DNA of 62,670 nt. Source: Caldimicrobium sp. (GTDB taxonomy: Bacteria; Desulfobacterota; Thermodesulfobacteria; Thermodesulfobacteriales; Thermodesulfobacteriaceae). The notes beneath the pieces were generated by a model, which was not told where the DNA came from, searched no databases, and saw nothing but the letters and a program-made list of their open reading frames with translations. This document shows positions 1 through 8,464 of the stretch, piece by piece. The stretch spans positions 1 through 62,670 of the forward strand of contig WYEG01000020.1 in the NCBI GenBank assembly GCA_009903935.1. The letters run 5' to 3'. Every line of letters begins with the position of its first letter. Within the stretch, counting starts at the first letter, position 1. A program made the translations under genes and the position numbers.

Positions 1-1
1 G

Positions 2-91
2 TTACCTGAGGATTGGAGATGCCCTGTTTGCGGCGCAAGTAAAAAAGCTTTCAGACCTATGCAGGAAGTTGAGAAGGAAAGTTCATCTTAA
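2..91 (+). CDS. Rubredoxin-like protein, C-terminal fragment
   Basis: The frame is open from the window edge and ends at the TAA at 89-91. It reads LPEDWRCPVCGASKKAF followed by a short Glu/Ser-rich tail. The CPVCG knuckle preceded by LPxxW and followed by a K-x-F segment is the second iron-binding half of a rubredoxin (family knowledge). The first CxxC knuckle would lie upstream of the window. Rubredoxins are small cytoplasmic one-electron carriers in anaerobes, often in oxygen or superoxide detoxification. A competing longer frame runs through the same bases but has no recognisable motif. The domain call is good. Whether the domain stands alone or ends a larger protein cannot be seen. Confidence 0.75.
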   Translation, partial: LPEDWRCPVCGASKKAFRPMQEVEKESSS

Positions 92-194
92 TCCATTCGA
101 TACATGGGTTTTCCACAACAGACAGGATTGGGGGAGTTTTCTGGTCGAGGTCTTTAATCTCTTCTTGAGTTTCAGGAATAAAATGGACGAGCAA
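88..194 (-). pseudogene. Possible frameshifted small zinc/iron-ribbon ORF
   Basis: On the minus strand one frame reads LVHFIPETQEEIKDLDQKTPP, and the next frame continues NPVCCGKPMYRMD and stops. The two join if a single base is added in the five-base C run (plus-strand G run at 130-134). The VCCGxPM motif resembles the C-terminal metal knuckle of desulforedoxin/desulfoferrodoxin-type domains. No good start or Shine-Dalgarno is visible; TTG at 194 is only a guess. The stop overlaps the rubredoxin stop convergently. It could be a decayed gene, a sequencing error in a homopolymer, or chance. Confidence 0.25.
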
Positions 195-255
195 TAGAAC
201 TTAATAAGCAAATGCTGAGCTTTTTAAAATAGTTTTGTCACACCATTGAACTTCC

Positions 256-284
256 TTGTTAACTTGGTAGAGTATTGATAAAAT
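256..284 (+). promoter_or_regulatory. Sigma70-type promoter for the PLDc_N gene
   Basis: TTGTTA (256-261), a 17-base spacer and TAAAAT (279-284). The expected start near 291 gives a leader of about 22 bases that contains a GGGGG ribosome-binding element before the ATG at 313. The rest of the gap 92-312 shows nothing else except the possible minus-strand ORF remnant. Confidence 0.45.
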
Positions 285-312
285 TAGAAAAAAATATTCG
301 GGGGCATATAAG

Positions 313-528
313 ATGATGTATGACACAATTTCGATGATTATCTCCTTGATTATGCTTTTATGTTTTTTTGGGTTTTTTGTCCTTTTTATTTGGGCTTTAG
401 TTGATATTTTAAAAAATGAATTTACTGGCTACAATAAAATTATCTGGATTTTGCTTGTGTTGTTTCTACCAGCCCTCGGAACCATTCTTTATCTTTTAAT
501 CGGCAGAAAACAAAAGGTTCAAAAATAG
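313..528 (+). CDS. PLDc_N-type small two-helix membrane protein
   Basis: A 71-residue protein with two hydrophobic segments (about residues 5-31 and 43-63) around a short loop containing DILKNEFTGYNKIIW. The W-x-LVDILKN...NKIIW...P-x-LG-x-ILYLLIGR pattern matches the phospholipase D nuclease N-terminal (PLDc_N) family, a membrane module found alone or before cardiolipin synthases. No HKD catalytic motif is present, so it is not an enzyme by itself. GGGGG lies about 8 bases before the ATG. The next gene starts 9 bases after its stop, so the two are probably cotranscribed. Its function is unknown. Confidence 0.75.
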   Translation: MMYDTISMIISLIMLLCFFGFFVLFIWALVDILKNEFTGYNKIIWILLVLFLPALGTILYLLIGRKQKVQK

Positions 529-536
529 AGAAAAAA

Positions 537-1673
537 TTGCACGAGCATAATCTAAGTTTAGACCAAATCCTAAGCCGTATTGACTACGCTTACCTTAAAC
601 CCTACGGCAATGTTAAAGAGTTTCTTGAATTTTTAGAAAGAGCAAGGTCTTTTCCTTTTAGAGCCGTGTGTGTCCCGCCTTGTCTGATAAAGAAAACGAT
701 TGAAGAAAGGATCGATAAAAGGATTGTGGGTGTTCTTGATTTCCCCTTTGCTTACTCTACCACATTAACTAAAATCGTTGCCCTTGAAGAGATGTTAAGC
801 CTTGGTGTAGAAGAAGTAGACATACCGTTAAACATCATTTGGCTAAAATCCCAAGAAATCAAGCCCTTGAAAAGGGAGCTTTCTCTTTTTAGAAGGATTG
901 CCGAAGAATGTATCCTAAAAGGCATCATTGAAAGCCCGGTTTTGACCGATGAGGAAATTGGGTTGGCGGTAAAGCTTCTCGCTGAGGCTGGCTTTGATTA
1001 TGTAAAAACCTCAACCGGCTTCTCAGGGAAAGGGACAACCTTGGAAGAGGTGAAGAAGATAAAAGAATACGCAAGAGGTCGGATTAAGATTAAAGCGTCG
1101 GGCGGGATAAGAACCTTAGACCAAGTCTTAGATTTTATCTCAGCTGGGGCAGACCTTATCGGCACATCCTACGGGTTTGAAATTGCCTTAGAAGCTTTAA
1201 AAAGAAAAGATGCCAATTCAGAGGGATTGGATTACGCTGAAGCTTATATTGATGGAGCCTGTCTTAGAAATCCTGGACCTGGAGGTTATGCGGCTATAAT
1301 CAAAGAGGGGGATAAAGAGACGGTGTTAGTAGGTAGCGAGCCAGAGACAACTAACAACCGCATGGAACTAAAAGCCTTAATATGCGCTCTTTCTTACTTT
1401 AAGGAACCAAAAAGGATCAAAGTTTACACCGATTCGGAATATCTCTTGAAGGGTGCAGCAGAGTGGCTACCCAAGTGGAAGGCTCAGGGCTTTAAAACCT
1501 CGGAGGGAAATCCTGTGAAAAATCGAGACCTTTGGGAAGAGATAGATAGGTTGATGTCCATTCATAAGGTCACCTTTGAAAAGGTAAAGGCTCACTCTGG
1601 AGTTTTGTTGAATGAAAAGGCTGACAGCCTGGCAAAGGAGCAGGCCAAGAAATGGCAAAAAAAGCTCTTTTAG
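537..1673 (+). CDS. Deoxyribose-phosphate aldolase / ribonuclease HI fusion
   Basis: A 378-residue protein with two domains. Residues 1-225 are a DeoC-type TIM barrel: the Schiff-base lysine is expected at K157 in VKTSTGF, the second active-site lysine at K186 in IKASGGIR, and the acidic residue at D95. Residues 232-370 are a complete RNase HI domain with the D-E-D-D residues D239 (YIDGA), E277 (NRMEL), D299 (YTDSE) and D363 (EKADS), plus H353. DERA splits deoxyribose 5-phosphate; RNase HI cuts RNA in RNA-DNA hybrids. The start is TTG at 537 with no clear Shine-Dalgarno. The join is in frame with no stop. The 3' end overlaps ubiX by 22 bases. Confidence 0.88.
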   Translation: MHEHNLSLDQILSRIDYAYLKPYGNVKEFLEFLERARSFPFRAVCVPPCLIKKTIEERIDKRIVGVLDFPFAYSTTLTKIVALEEMLSLGVEEVDIPLNIIWLKSQEIKPLKRELSLFRRIAEECILKGIIESPVLTDEEIGLAVKLLAEAGFDYVKTSTGFSGKGTTLEEVKKIKEYARGRIKIKASGGIRTLDQVLDFISAGADLIGTSYGFEIALEALKRKDANSEGLDYAEAYIDGACLRNPGPGGYAAIIKEGDKETVLVGSEPETTNNRMELKALICALSYFKEPKRIKVYTDSEYLLKGAAEWLPKWKAQGFKTSEGNPVKNRDLWEEIDRLMSIHKVTFEKVKAHSGVLLNEKADSLAKEQAKKWQKKLF

Positions 1674-2230
1674 TTGGCATCACAGGAGCAAGCGGAAGCA
1701 TCTATGCCCTTCGGTTTTTACAAAGATTGGTAGAAATGGACCAACCTGTTGAGGTAATTTTTTCTGAGGTTGGGAAAAGAGTGTTTGAATATGAGACAGG
1801 CATATGCGTTGAGGAAGTTTCAAAGCTTTCAAGAAAGACTTATGAACCATCGGATTTTTTTTCTCCGCCGGCAAGCGGTTCTAGCCCTTATCTCGGGATG
1901 GTTATCATTCCCTGCAGTATGGGAACGCTTTCCGCTATTGCCAGCGGAAGCTCATTAAACCTTATCCATCGTGCAGCAGATGTCATGCTCAAAGAAAGAA
2001 AGCCTTTAATCCTTGTTGTTCGAGAAACCCCTCTAAATCTTATTCATCTTGAAAACATGCTAAAGGTGGCAAGGGCTGGCGGAATAATCTATCCAGCCAT
2101 GCCTTCTTTCTACGCAAAACCCAAAAACCTTGACGATCTAATTGACCAGTTTGTCGAACGCTTAGTTCAGTTTCTTTTTGCTCAAGAAAATCCTTATTCT
2201 TGGGAAAGATTGCTCAAAGAGGAAGAGTAG
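1652..2230 (+). CDS. ubiX: Flavin prenyltransferase UbiX
   Basis: A 192-residue cytoplasmic enzyme that joins a dimethylallyl group to FMN to make the prenylated flavin used by UbiD-type decarboxylases. The N-terminal GITGASGS nucleotide loop, PCSMGTLSAIASGSS and the RAADVMLKERKPLILVVRETP block are characteristic of the family, and the length is normal. No ubiD is visible in the window. The start lies inside the preceding fusion gene, so translation is probably coupled. The 3' end overlaps the convergent lnt gene by 69 bases. Confidence 0.93.
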   Translation: MAKKALLVGITGASGSIYALRFLQRLVEMDQPVEVIFSEVGKRVFEYETGICVEEVSKLSRKTYEPSDFFSPPASGSSPYLGMVIIPCSMGTLSAIASGSSLNLIHRAADVMLKERKPLILVVRETPLNLIHLENMLKVARAGGIIYPAMPSFYAKPKNLDDLIDQFVERLVQFLFAQENPYSWERLLKEEE

Positions 2231-3802
2231 GGAGCTTCCAAAATAGACTAAGCCGCAAGCTATCGGAAAAAGATAGCCATACCTTTGATAAAAGGTTTTA
2301 AAATGCAAAGCTTTAACCTCAGCGTTTATAACTTCTTGCGTTTTAAGACTTGAAGAGACTAAGACTTTTCCCAAAGGAGATACAATACCTGAGATCCCTG
2401 TATTTGCCGCTTGAATGGCAAAGCGTCTGTTTTCAACGGCTCGTAGTTTTAGCATCTGAAAATGCTGATATGGGGCAGAGGTTTTACCAAACCAGGCGTC
2501 GTTTGTGGCAACAAAGATGAGCTCTCCACCCTGCAAAACGCGTTTTCGAGCAATCTCACTAAAGGCGCTTTCAAAACATATTAGCGGTGTAATCTCTATC
2601 ACTCTTTCTTTAAGCTTAATCCTTAAGTTTTTCCCCACCCCAGGCTTTAAAACATCAGACACGACAGAAATCTTCCTTAAAAATGGAAAATACTCTCCCA
2701 AGGGTATGTATTCCCCAAAGGGAACAAGCCTTTCCTTGTCATAAATGTCGGAGATGTTTTCTCCATCCCAGACAAAAAGGGTGTTGTGAGCTCTTGGCGC
2801 TCCTTCAGCAAAGCTTGCTCGGAAGGCTCCAAAAACAAACTGAGGAAAAGAGCTTTTATCCTCTTCATAAGCTCTTATCAAAAAAGAAAGAAGCTTTGCT
2901 GACCAATCCTTTTCATAAGGGAAATAGAAAGGAAAAGCGGTTTCAGGAGTAAAAACTATATCTGGTTTTAAGGATAAGGCTCTCAAAAAAAGTCTTTTGT
3001 AGACTTCAAGAGATAGCTCTACCTCTTTTCTCTCCTTTAGTTCTTGAGGAATGTTGCCTTGAAGAAGGGCAACCCGAATAATTCTTTTTTCTTCACGAAC
3101 TTTCTCTTGCCAGTATTCCTCGGCAAACAACCCGTAGGCAAAAAAGCTTAAGATAAGGATAAGCAGAGGTATAGCCCTTTTAAGGCTCGGGCTTTTACTT
3201 TTTAGTCCCAAAAATTTTTCAAAATATGGTTCTAAGAGGAGAAAAAGGGTGTAGTTTGAAAGAGCTGCCAAAAAAGACAGCCCGTAAACCCCCAAAAGGT
3301 CAGCTGTCTGAAGAATTAAAGGAAAGTTTGCAAGGGCTTCTCCAAGAAGTCCCCAAGGAAGCCCAGTCAGAAGTTTGCTCCTTGCATACTCAGAACCAAC
3401 CCAAAGAAGGGCAAAGACTATGCCTTTTAAAAAATTAGCTTCACTAAAAAGCCTAAACCTAACAGATAGCCAAAAAAGAAGAAGAAAGTAGAAGCTTAAA
3501 TAAAAACAAAGTAAAATCAAAAGAAAGGTCGAAGCAAGAAGAGGAAGGGGAGAAAATTTATGCAAGGTGTAAACTATCCAGTAAAAAGTTATCATAAAAT
3601 AGGAAAGCCCAAAGAGTAGGGAGGAAAACGCAACTTTTCTGAAGGAAAAGCTGGTGTTAGTTATACTTCTTAGGTAGAAAAAAAGGGGAATAAGGGAGAG
3701 AAGGGCAAGGAAAGAGAGGTTCCATTTGGGGAGGCTTAAGGCAAGTAAAGTTCCTGAGATTATAGGGAACAAATGGTTAAGCTTTAGGCTTAAGTTTGAC
3801 AA
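2162..3802 (-). CDS. lnt: Apolipoprotein N-acyltransferase
   Basis: An inner-membrane enzyme that adds the third acyl chain to the N-terminal Cys of lipoproteins. There are six or more hydrophobic segments in the first half, then a nitrilase-like domain with the Glu-Lys-Cys triad in TPETAFPF, DKERLVPFGEYIP and CFESAF, and a C-terminal helix. The longest frame begins at an ATG at 3826 inside the CBS gene. I prefer TTG at 3802 because AAGGA sits six bases upstream of it. It is downstream of the CorC-type gene (overlap about 25 bases with this start), a pairing that is common in bacteria. Lipoprotein clients in this window include PilP, the BamE-like protein and the nuclease lipoprotein. Confidence 0.93.
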   Translation of the reverse strand: MSNLSLKLNHLFPIISGTLLALSLPKWNLSFLALLSLIPLFFYLRSITNTSFSFRKVAFSSLLFGLSYFMITFYWIVYTLHKFSPLPLLASTFLLILLCFYLSFYFLLLFWLSVRFRLFSEANFLKGIVFALLWVGSEYARSKLLTGLPWGLLGEALANFPLILQTADLLGVYGLSFLAALSNYTLFLLLEPYFEKFLGLKSKSPSLKRAIPLLILILSFFAYGLFAEEYWQEKVREEKRIIRVALLQGNIPQELKERKEVELSLEVYKRLFLRALSLKPDIVFTPETAFPFYFPYEKDWSAKLLSFLIRAYEEDKSSFPQFVFGAFRASFAEGAPRAHNTLFVWDGENISDIYDKERLVPFGEYIPLGEYFPFLRKISVVSDVLKPGVGKNLRIKLKERVIEITPLICFESAFSEIARKRVLQGGELIFVATNDAWFGKTSAPYQHFQMLKLRAVENRRFAIQAANTGISGIVSPLGKVLVSSSLKTQEVINAEVKALHFKTFYQRYGYLFPIACGLVYFGSSLLFLFEQSFPRIRIFLSKKKLN

Positions 3803-4571
3803 GCTTAATCCTTCTTTCATCGGCATCTAAGATTTCTACATCAAAGGTATCAAAAGAAATTTTTTTGCCTGCTTGAGGTATACCTTTATAGTGCTCCATG
3901 ATAAGACCTGCTAAGGTATGATAATCTCCTTCAGGAAATTTAAGGTTAAAGCATCTTTCAACTACCCTTAGTTTGGTCTTTCCTGGAAGTATAAATCCGC
4001 CTTCTTCCGTCTGAGCTACGCATTGTTCTTTCACCAAGAAGACTTCATCGATAATGTCTTTAAGGAGGACAATCCCGATAAACTCTGAGTTTTCATCAAC
4101 AACAAAGACCATTTCTACAGAATTCATCCTCATCTTTTCAAGGCTAGATATAATGGAAAGGCTTTTGGGTAAGGTTAAGGCTGGTCTAACATACCTAAAC
4201 CAATTAAATTCTACCAAGTTAATACCTCTAACTAAGTCTTTTAAAGATACATAACCTAAGTAATTTTCCTCGGTTCCTGAATAAACGGGGAAGTAATGAT
4301 GAGGGTTCATGGCAAGGATTTTTTTTACCTCTTGCCAAGTCATACCTTGTTCAAACCAAACGATATCAGGTCTTGGTAATAGAAAATCTCCAAGCTCCAA
4401 TTCTTTAAGATTGATGATGTTTAACAGAAGCTCTTCTTCTACAGAGGTTATAGCCTCTTCTTCTTTTAAATCTTCAAGAAACTCTTGAAAATCCTCTTTT
4501 ATCTCTTCAATGTCTTTTTTCTTGCGAAGTAAAGCTTTAAGATGCTGAAATATCTCGGAAATTTCTTTCAT
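3777..4571 (-). CDS. CorC/HlyC-type CBS-domain protein
   Basis: A 264-residue soluble protein with an N-terminal charged helix (1-50), a paired CBS module (about 65-185, including FVVDENSEFIGIVLLKDIIDEV) and a C-terminal transporter-associated CorC_HlyC domain (about 190-260, GDYHTLAGLIM). The DUF21 membrane domain of full CorC/HlyC transporters is absent, as in E. coli YbeX/CorC. It sits directly upstream of lnt, as ybeX does in enterobacteria. Its exact role (divalent cation efflux or ribosome-related) is not settled. No Shine-Dalgarno precedes the ATG. Confidence 0.85.
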   Translation of the reverse strand: MKEISEIFQHLKALLRKKKDIEEIKEDFQEFLEDLKEEEAITSVEEELLLNIINLKELELGDFLLPRPDIVWFEQGMTWQEVKKILAMNPHHYFPVYSGTEENYLGYVSLKDLVRGINLVEFNWFRYVRPALTLPKSLSIISSLEKMRMNSVEMVFVVDENSEFIGIVLLKDIIDEVFLVKEQCVAQTEEGGFILPGKTKLRVVERCFNLKFPEGDYHTLAGLIMEHYKGIPQAGKKISFDTFDVEILDADERRIKLVKLKPKA

Positions 4572-4646
4572 GGAGGTGAAAAGTATTAGCTAATTGTTAA
4601 CATTTTACTAAAACACCGTTAAGAAAATAACAGGTCTCTTGAAATT

Positions 4647-5630
4647 TTAAGCATAAAAGGAGTAATTTTTTTCCAGAAAATCGACATATTTTTTTATAGC
4701 CCTTTCAAGCTCTGTCATAGGTTTATCATAGCCTACCCCTCTAAGTTTACTAATGTCTGCTTGAGTAAAATATTGGTATTGGTTTTTAAGCTTTTCAGGC
4801 ATGTCTATGTATTCGATCTGGGGAGGTAGCCCTAAGGCTGAAAAGATGGCAAGCACTAAATCCCTGAAAGACCTTGCTTTGCCAGTTCCTACATTAAAAA
4901 GTCCGTTAATTTCCGGATGGTCAAGGAAAAACAGCGTTGCTGAAACTGCATCCTTCACATAAATAAAGTCTCTTAGCTGTCCTCCGTCTGGATAGTCAGG
5001 ATGATAGGATTTGAAGAGTTTTACCCTTCCAGTTTGTTTTATCTGTTCATAAGCCTTTAAGGCAACGCTTCTCATCTCGCCTTTGTGAAATTCATATTCG
5101 CCAAAGACATTAAAATACTTAAGCCCTACTATCTTGTCGAGGTATCCATTAGAATAAGCCCAAAGGTCAAAGAGTTGCTTTGAAAAACCGTAGGGATTTA
5201 AGGGCTTAAGCAGAGGGATTAGCTCATGGTTATCCGAAAAACCAAGCGAGCCGTCTCCATAGGTTGCCGCAGATGAGGCATAGATAAACCTTATGCCATG
5301 CTCAAGGGAAAATAAGGCAAGCTCCTTAGTGTAAAGGAAGTTTACTCTATAGAGATAGTTTAAATCTTTGACCGTGGTGTCAGAGCAAGCACCAAGATGG
5401 ATTATAGCTTTTACCTCGGAAAATTGTCCCTTTTGAATAGCAGAAAGAAAGTCATCCCTGTCAAGATAGTCTAAAAACTTTACACCAAGGAGGTTTTTCC
5501 ATTTTAGCGGATTATCACCTAAATGGTCAACTATAACGACCCTTTCCTCCCCAAGCTCGTTTAAAGCTCTAACAAGGTTTGTTCCGATAAACCCAGCTCC
5601 GCCCGTTACAACTATCTTAGTTTTTTTCAT
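4647..5630 (-). CDS. hldD: ADP-L-glycero-D-manno-heptose 6-epimerase
   Basis: A 327-residue short-chain dehydrogenase/epimerase-fold enzyme that makes the L-glycero heptose donor for the LPS inner core. It has the Rossmann GGAGFIG loop at residues 10-16, YASSAATYGDG, and the catalytic YGFSK (YxxxK). LKYFNVFGEYEFHKGEMRSVA and LRDFIYVKDAV are typical of HldD. The length matches the family. GTGAGG about 7 bases upstream can serve as the ribosome site. It follows the lactate permease by 27 bases, probably as a shared transcript. The GT9 glycosyltransferase at 58990 may act in the same LPS core pathway. Confidence 0.92.
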   Translation of the reverse strand: MKKTKIVVTGGAGFIGTNLVRALNELGEERVVIVDHLGDNPLKWKNLLGVKFLDYLDRDDFLSAIQKGQFSEVKAIIHLGACSDTTVKDLNYLYRVNFLYTKELALFSLEHGIRFIYASSAATYGDGSLGFSDNHELIPLLKPLNPYGFSKQLFDLWAYSNGYLDKIVGLKYFNVFGEYEFHKGEMRSVALKAYEQIKQTGRVKLFKSYHPDYPDGGQLRDFIYVKDAVSATLFFLDHPEINGLFNVGTGKARSFRDLVLAIFSALGLPPQIEYIDMPEKLKNQYQYFTQADISKLRGVGYDKPMTELERAIKKYVDFLEKNYSFYA

Positions 5631-5657
5631 TTTAGCCTCACGCCTTTTGATTAATTC

Positions 5658-7250
5658 CTAAAGGTTAAGAAAAATGTATAGCATGATCCCTGTTATCAAG
5701 CACATAAAAACCACAGGGACAATGATGGCTTTTATGAAACGTCCCTCTTCCCTTCCGCTTACGCCAATCGTTGCGGCAGCGTTTGTTATCTTAGAAGGTG
5801 TGATGGCTGAGGCTATTCCCCCTCCCACAGCATGAGCTGCATAGACCCACATAAAAGCTTCAGCTCCTAAAGTTGCGTTGGTAACCCCCCATTGAATCTT
5901 GGCAAAGAGAACGTTTGAAGCCGTTGTGCTACCACCAACGAAGGTCCCTATTAAACCGACGAAAGGAACAGCAAGGGGAAAGGCGCTCCCCAAAGCTTTA
6001 GCTAAAGTAGTAGCAATGATAAGGTTCATGTTAACCTGCTTAAAATACGGTGAAGGCACAAGCTTTCCGTTCACAACCTCCATTCCAGACCAGGCCATGA
6101 TAAAAGCTACCGCAAAAAAGAGGGAGTAAGCAAAGAAAGGACCCCAAATACGCGTAATCCAAAGTTTTAAAGCATTCTTAAACTGTTCAGAGGTTGGTTT
6201 AAGGATGAGTATAGAAAGGAGGCTTACTATCATGATCCAAAACCAAACATTGGCAAGGATGTTTAAATCCTCCTTTTTGTCAGCAAAAACAGGTATCACT
6301 TCCCACTCGCCTAAACAATTAGATAAAAATTTCTTTAGGCTTGGAATGTTAACGATAGCAGAAAGAACGACAAGGATGAGCAAAGGAGAGAGAGCTCTAA
6401 AGGTTTTAGCGTCAAACCTGCTTCTTTCTTCGGGAATGTCTTCTCTCTTTTTAGTTCGATAATAAAGATAAACAAAAAGCATGGTGGCAAACCCGGCAGC
6501 TATTCCGATAACTTCAACGGGTAAGACCTGAGTATAGGCAAGAATTAAGGCTGTGCAAGAAAGAATAAGACCTGATAACACGCCAGGCACGAACTCCTTT
6601 TTAAGAGCCTCCTTACCACCTACACTCCAAAGCATAAGAAGGGCAAAGAGGACTGAGATGACGGGTAAAAATAGGGTAATTTTTAGAGTGTAATCCCAGA
6701 TGAATTGGTTAAGGTCAAGTATATTAGGGGGTTTAATACCAAGGTCAACGAAGGCAACCTTTGCTGGCAGGGTGATGGGGATAGAGAAGAGGGCAAAGGA
6801 TGTCAAGGGGTCATAGCAAAGGATGCTTATAGCTATGGCTGAGAAGGCGCTAAAACCAAGAAGCCTAAAGATGGGAGGGAACATGGCTGGGGTCACCATG
6901 CCGAGAGAGGTAGAGAGGGACCCAAACCCCATCCCCAAAAAAAGGGTTTGTTCAATCTTATCTTTCGCAATACCTCTAACATACTCGATCAAGGTTCTCA
7001 AGGCTGAGGTCTCCCTCATAAGGAAGATAAGGAACATCGTCCAGATGACCGCAAGCGTAATACCGAAGGCTTTGATAAAACCTATGGCAGTTGCTCCAAG
7101 GACTACCTCTAAAGGGGTTTTAAAATAGGTTGTTGCAAAAAGGACGCATAGCCCCCATCCTACAAATGCTACGAAGGTTCCTGAACGATAAAAGACGACC
7201 ATGCCTATTAAAACCACAAAAATTGGAAGTATAGCGAGAATGAAATCCAT
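5658..7250 (-). CDS. L-lactate permease (LctP family)
   Basis: A 530-residue polytopic membrane protein with about 12-14 hydrophobic segments. The GSTTASNVLFA segment, the preceding GTFVGG, and the AAHAVGGGIASAITPSKI block are hallmarks of the lactate permease family (LldP/GlcA), which imports lactate or glycolate with protons. Lactate is a common electron donor for sulfate reducers, which fits the dsr genes, although no lactate dehydrogenase is nearby. A good GAGGGGGTGAG ribosome site precedes the ATG. Confidence 0.9.
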   Translation of the reverse strand: MDFILAILPIFVVLIGMVVFYRSGTFVAFVGWGLCVLFATTYFKTPLEVVLGATAIGFIKAFGITLAVIWTMFLIFLMRETSALRTLIEYVRGIAKDKIEQTLFLGMGFGSLSTSLGMVTPAMFPPIFRLLGFSAFSAIAISILCYDPLTSFALFSIPITLPAKVAFVDLGIKPPNILDLNQFIWDYTLKITLFLPVISVLFALLMLWSVGGKEALKKEFVPGVLSGLILSCTALILAYTQVLPVEVIGIAAGFATMLFVYLYYRTKKREDIPEERSRFDAKTFRALSPLLILVVLSAIVNIPSLKKFLSNCLGEWEVIPVFADKKEDLNILANVWFWIMIVSLLSILILKPTSEQFKNALKLWITRIWGPFFAYSLFFAVAFIMAWSGMEVVNGKLVPSPYFKQVNMNLIIATTLAKALGSAFPLAVPFVGLIGTFVGGSTTASNVLFAKIQWGVTNATLGAEAFMWVYAAHAVGGGIASAITPSKITNAAATIGVSGREEGRFIKAIIVPVVFMCLITGIMLYIFLNL

Positions 7251-7287
7251 AGCTCACCCCCTCACTTTTTAAAGAAAGTCATGGACA

Positions 7288-7293
7288 ATTATA
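7288..7293 (-). promoter_or_regulatory. -10 element (TATAAT) upstream of the lactate permease
   Basis: A perfect TATAAT on the minus strand 37 bases before the permease ATG. No convincing -35 is visible; the region is T/A-rich. The predicted leader is about 30 bases and includes the GAGGGGG ribosome site. Confidence 0.4.
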
Positions 7294-7383
7294 CCTAATT
7301 TTTAAAAGTTAAAAAGTTTATGCTATGAAGGAGTTTAACCTGAAATAGGATTATCAAAAACTAAAATTCTTTAAAAAATACCC

Positions 7384-7411
7384 TTGACTTTTTCAGTAAT
7401 TCAAGTAAAAA
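7384..7411 (+). promoter_or_regulatory. Promoter placing the start of pilM at its ATG
   Basis: TTGACT (7384-7389), a 16-base spacer and TAAAAA (7406-7411). The ATG of pilM is at 7421, nine bases after the -10, so transcription should begin at or within about 3 bases of the start codon. There is no Shine-Dalgarno (the preceding 14 bases are A/T only). This suggests a leaderless message. Confidence 0.4.
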
Positions 7412-7420
7412 AAATTTTAA

Positions 7421-8464
7421 ATGCTTAATATCAAAGAAAAACTCTTAGAGTTATTGCCTAGGAAATCAGTAGGTTTTTTGGGAGTTGACCTTGGTTCGTA
7501 TTCTATAAAAATCGCAGAGGTTGGTGAACACCGAGGAAAGATCGAACTAAAAAGCTTTGGGCAGACTAGGACCTTTGAAAACACTCTCATAAAGCATGAG
7601 ATAGTCGATAAAAATTTATTAGCAACGAATATAAAGAACTTGATCGATAACCTCAAGCCTAGCACAATAAATGCTATTTATAGTTTACCTTCCTTATTAA
7701 CCTTTTACGATAACTTTACCTTAACAGAAATTCCTGATCACGAAACCTTAATTCAAAAAATATCTGATGAATGTCCATACAATTTTGATGAAATTTCTTA
7801 CTCCTACTATATACTTCCTGTTGAGTCTAAATTTGTTGTTTTCTATTTATATGTAAAAAAAGAGATTTTGAATAAATTTGTAGAGCTTTTTTCTTTTCTC
7901 AATTTAAATTTGGTAAATGTTGATAGTAATTTTGTTGTCATTCATAATTTTTTGGAACATCTGTATGGTGAACATGCAAAGCTCGTCGCTGATTTAGGTT
8001 ACTATGATATCAGGTTAATTATTACCAATAAAGAGGTTCCAATCGCTACTTACCATCTTTCAAATTTAGGGATAAGAAGATTAGAGCAGGAAATTTCTAA
8101 GGTGTTTAAAGTTGATAAACATCAAGCTTTAAAAATGATACACAATCCTAAACCTTCAGAAATACAGATTGCTAAACCATTGTTTGTAAAATATTTAGAA
8201 AAGTTATCTGAAGAGATTTTAATTAAGTTGGATGCAGTAAAGAATAAGTATGGAATTATACCTGAGGTATTTTATCTTATAGGAGGTGGGGCAAGGATTC
8301 CAAATATTAGCCAAATATTGGCCCAAGCATTAGAAATACCTTATCAAAAGATTGAAATTCAGCAGAAAATTAAGATTAATGATAATATCCATCCTGATTA
8401 TTTGGAAATTATCAATACTCAAGGGGTTTTAGCTTTAGCTACAGCAGTAAAGGAGTTGTTGTGA
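7421..8464 (+). CDS. pilM: Type IV pilus assembly protein PilM
   Basis: A 347-residue actin-like ATPase-fold protein of the inner-membrane alignment complex. It binds the cytoplasmic N-terminus of PilN. GVDLGSYSIKIAEVG near residues 20-34 is the phosphate-1 loop, LVADLGYYDIRLII is phosphate-2, and LIGGGARIPNI is the adenosine motif. It is the first gene of pilMNOPQ; pilN begins at the very next base after its stop. It appears to be leaderless. Confidence 0.93.
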   Translation: MLNIKEKLLELLPRKSVGFLGVDLGSYSIKIAEVGEHRGKIELKSFGQTRTFENTLIKHEIVDKNLLATNIKNLIDNLKPSTINAIYSLPSLLTFYDNFTLTEIPDHETLIQKISDECPYNFDEISYSYYILPVESKFVVFYLYVKKEILNKFVELFSFLNLNLVNVDSNFVVIHNFLEHLYGEHAKLVADLGYYDIRLIITNKEVPIATYHLSNLGIRRLEQEISKVFKVDKHQALKMIHNPKPSEIQIAKPLFVKYLEKLSEEILIKLDAVKNKYGIIPEVFYLIGGGARIPNISQILAQALEIPYQKIEIQQKIKINDNIHPDYLEIINTQGVLALATAVKELL

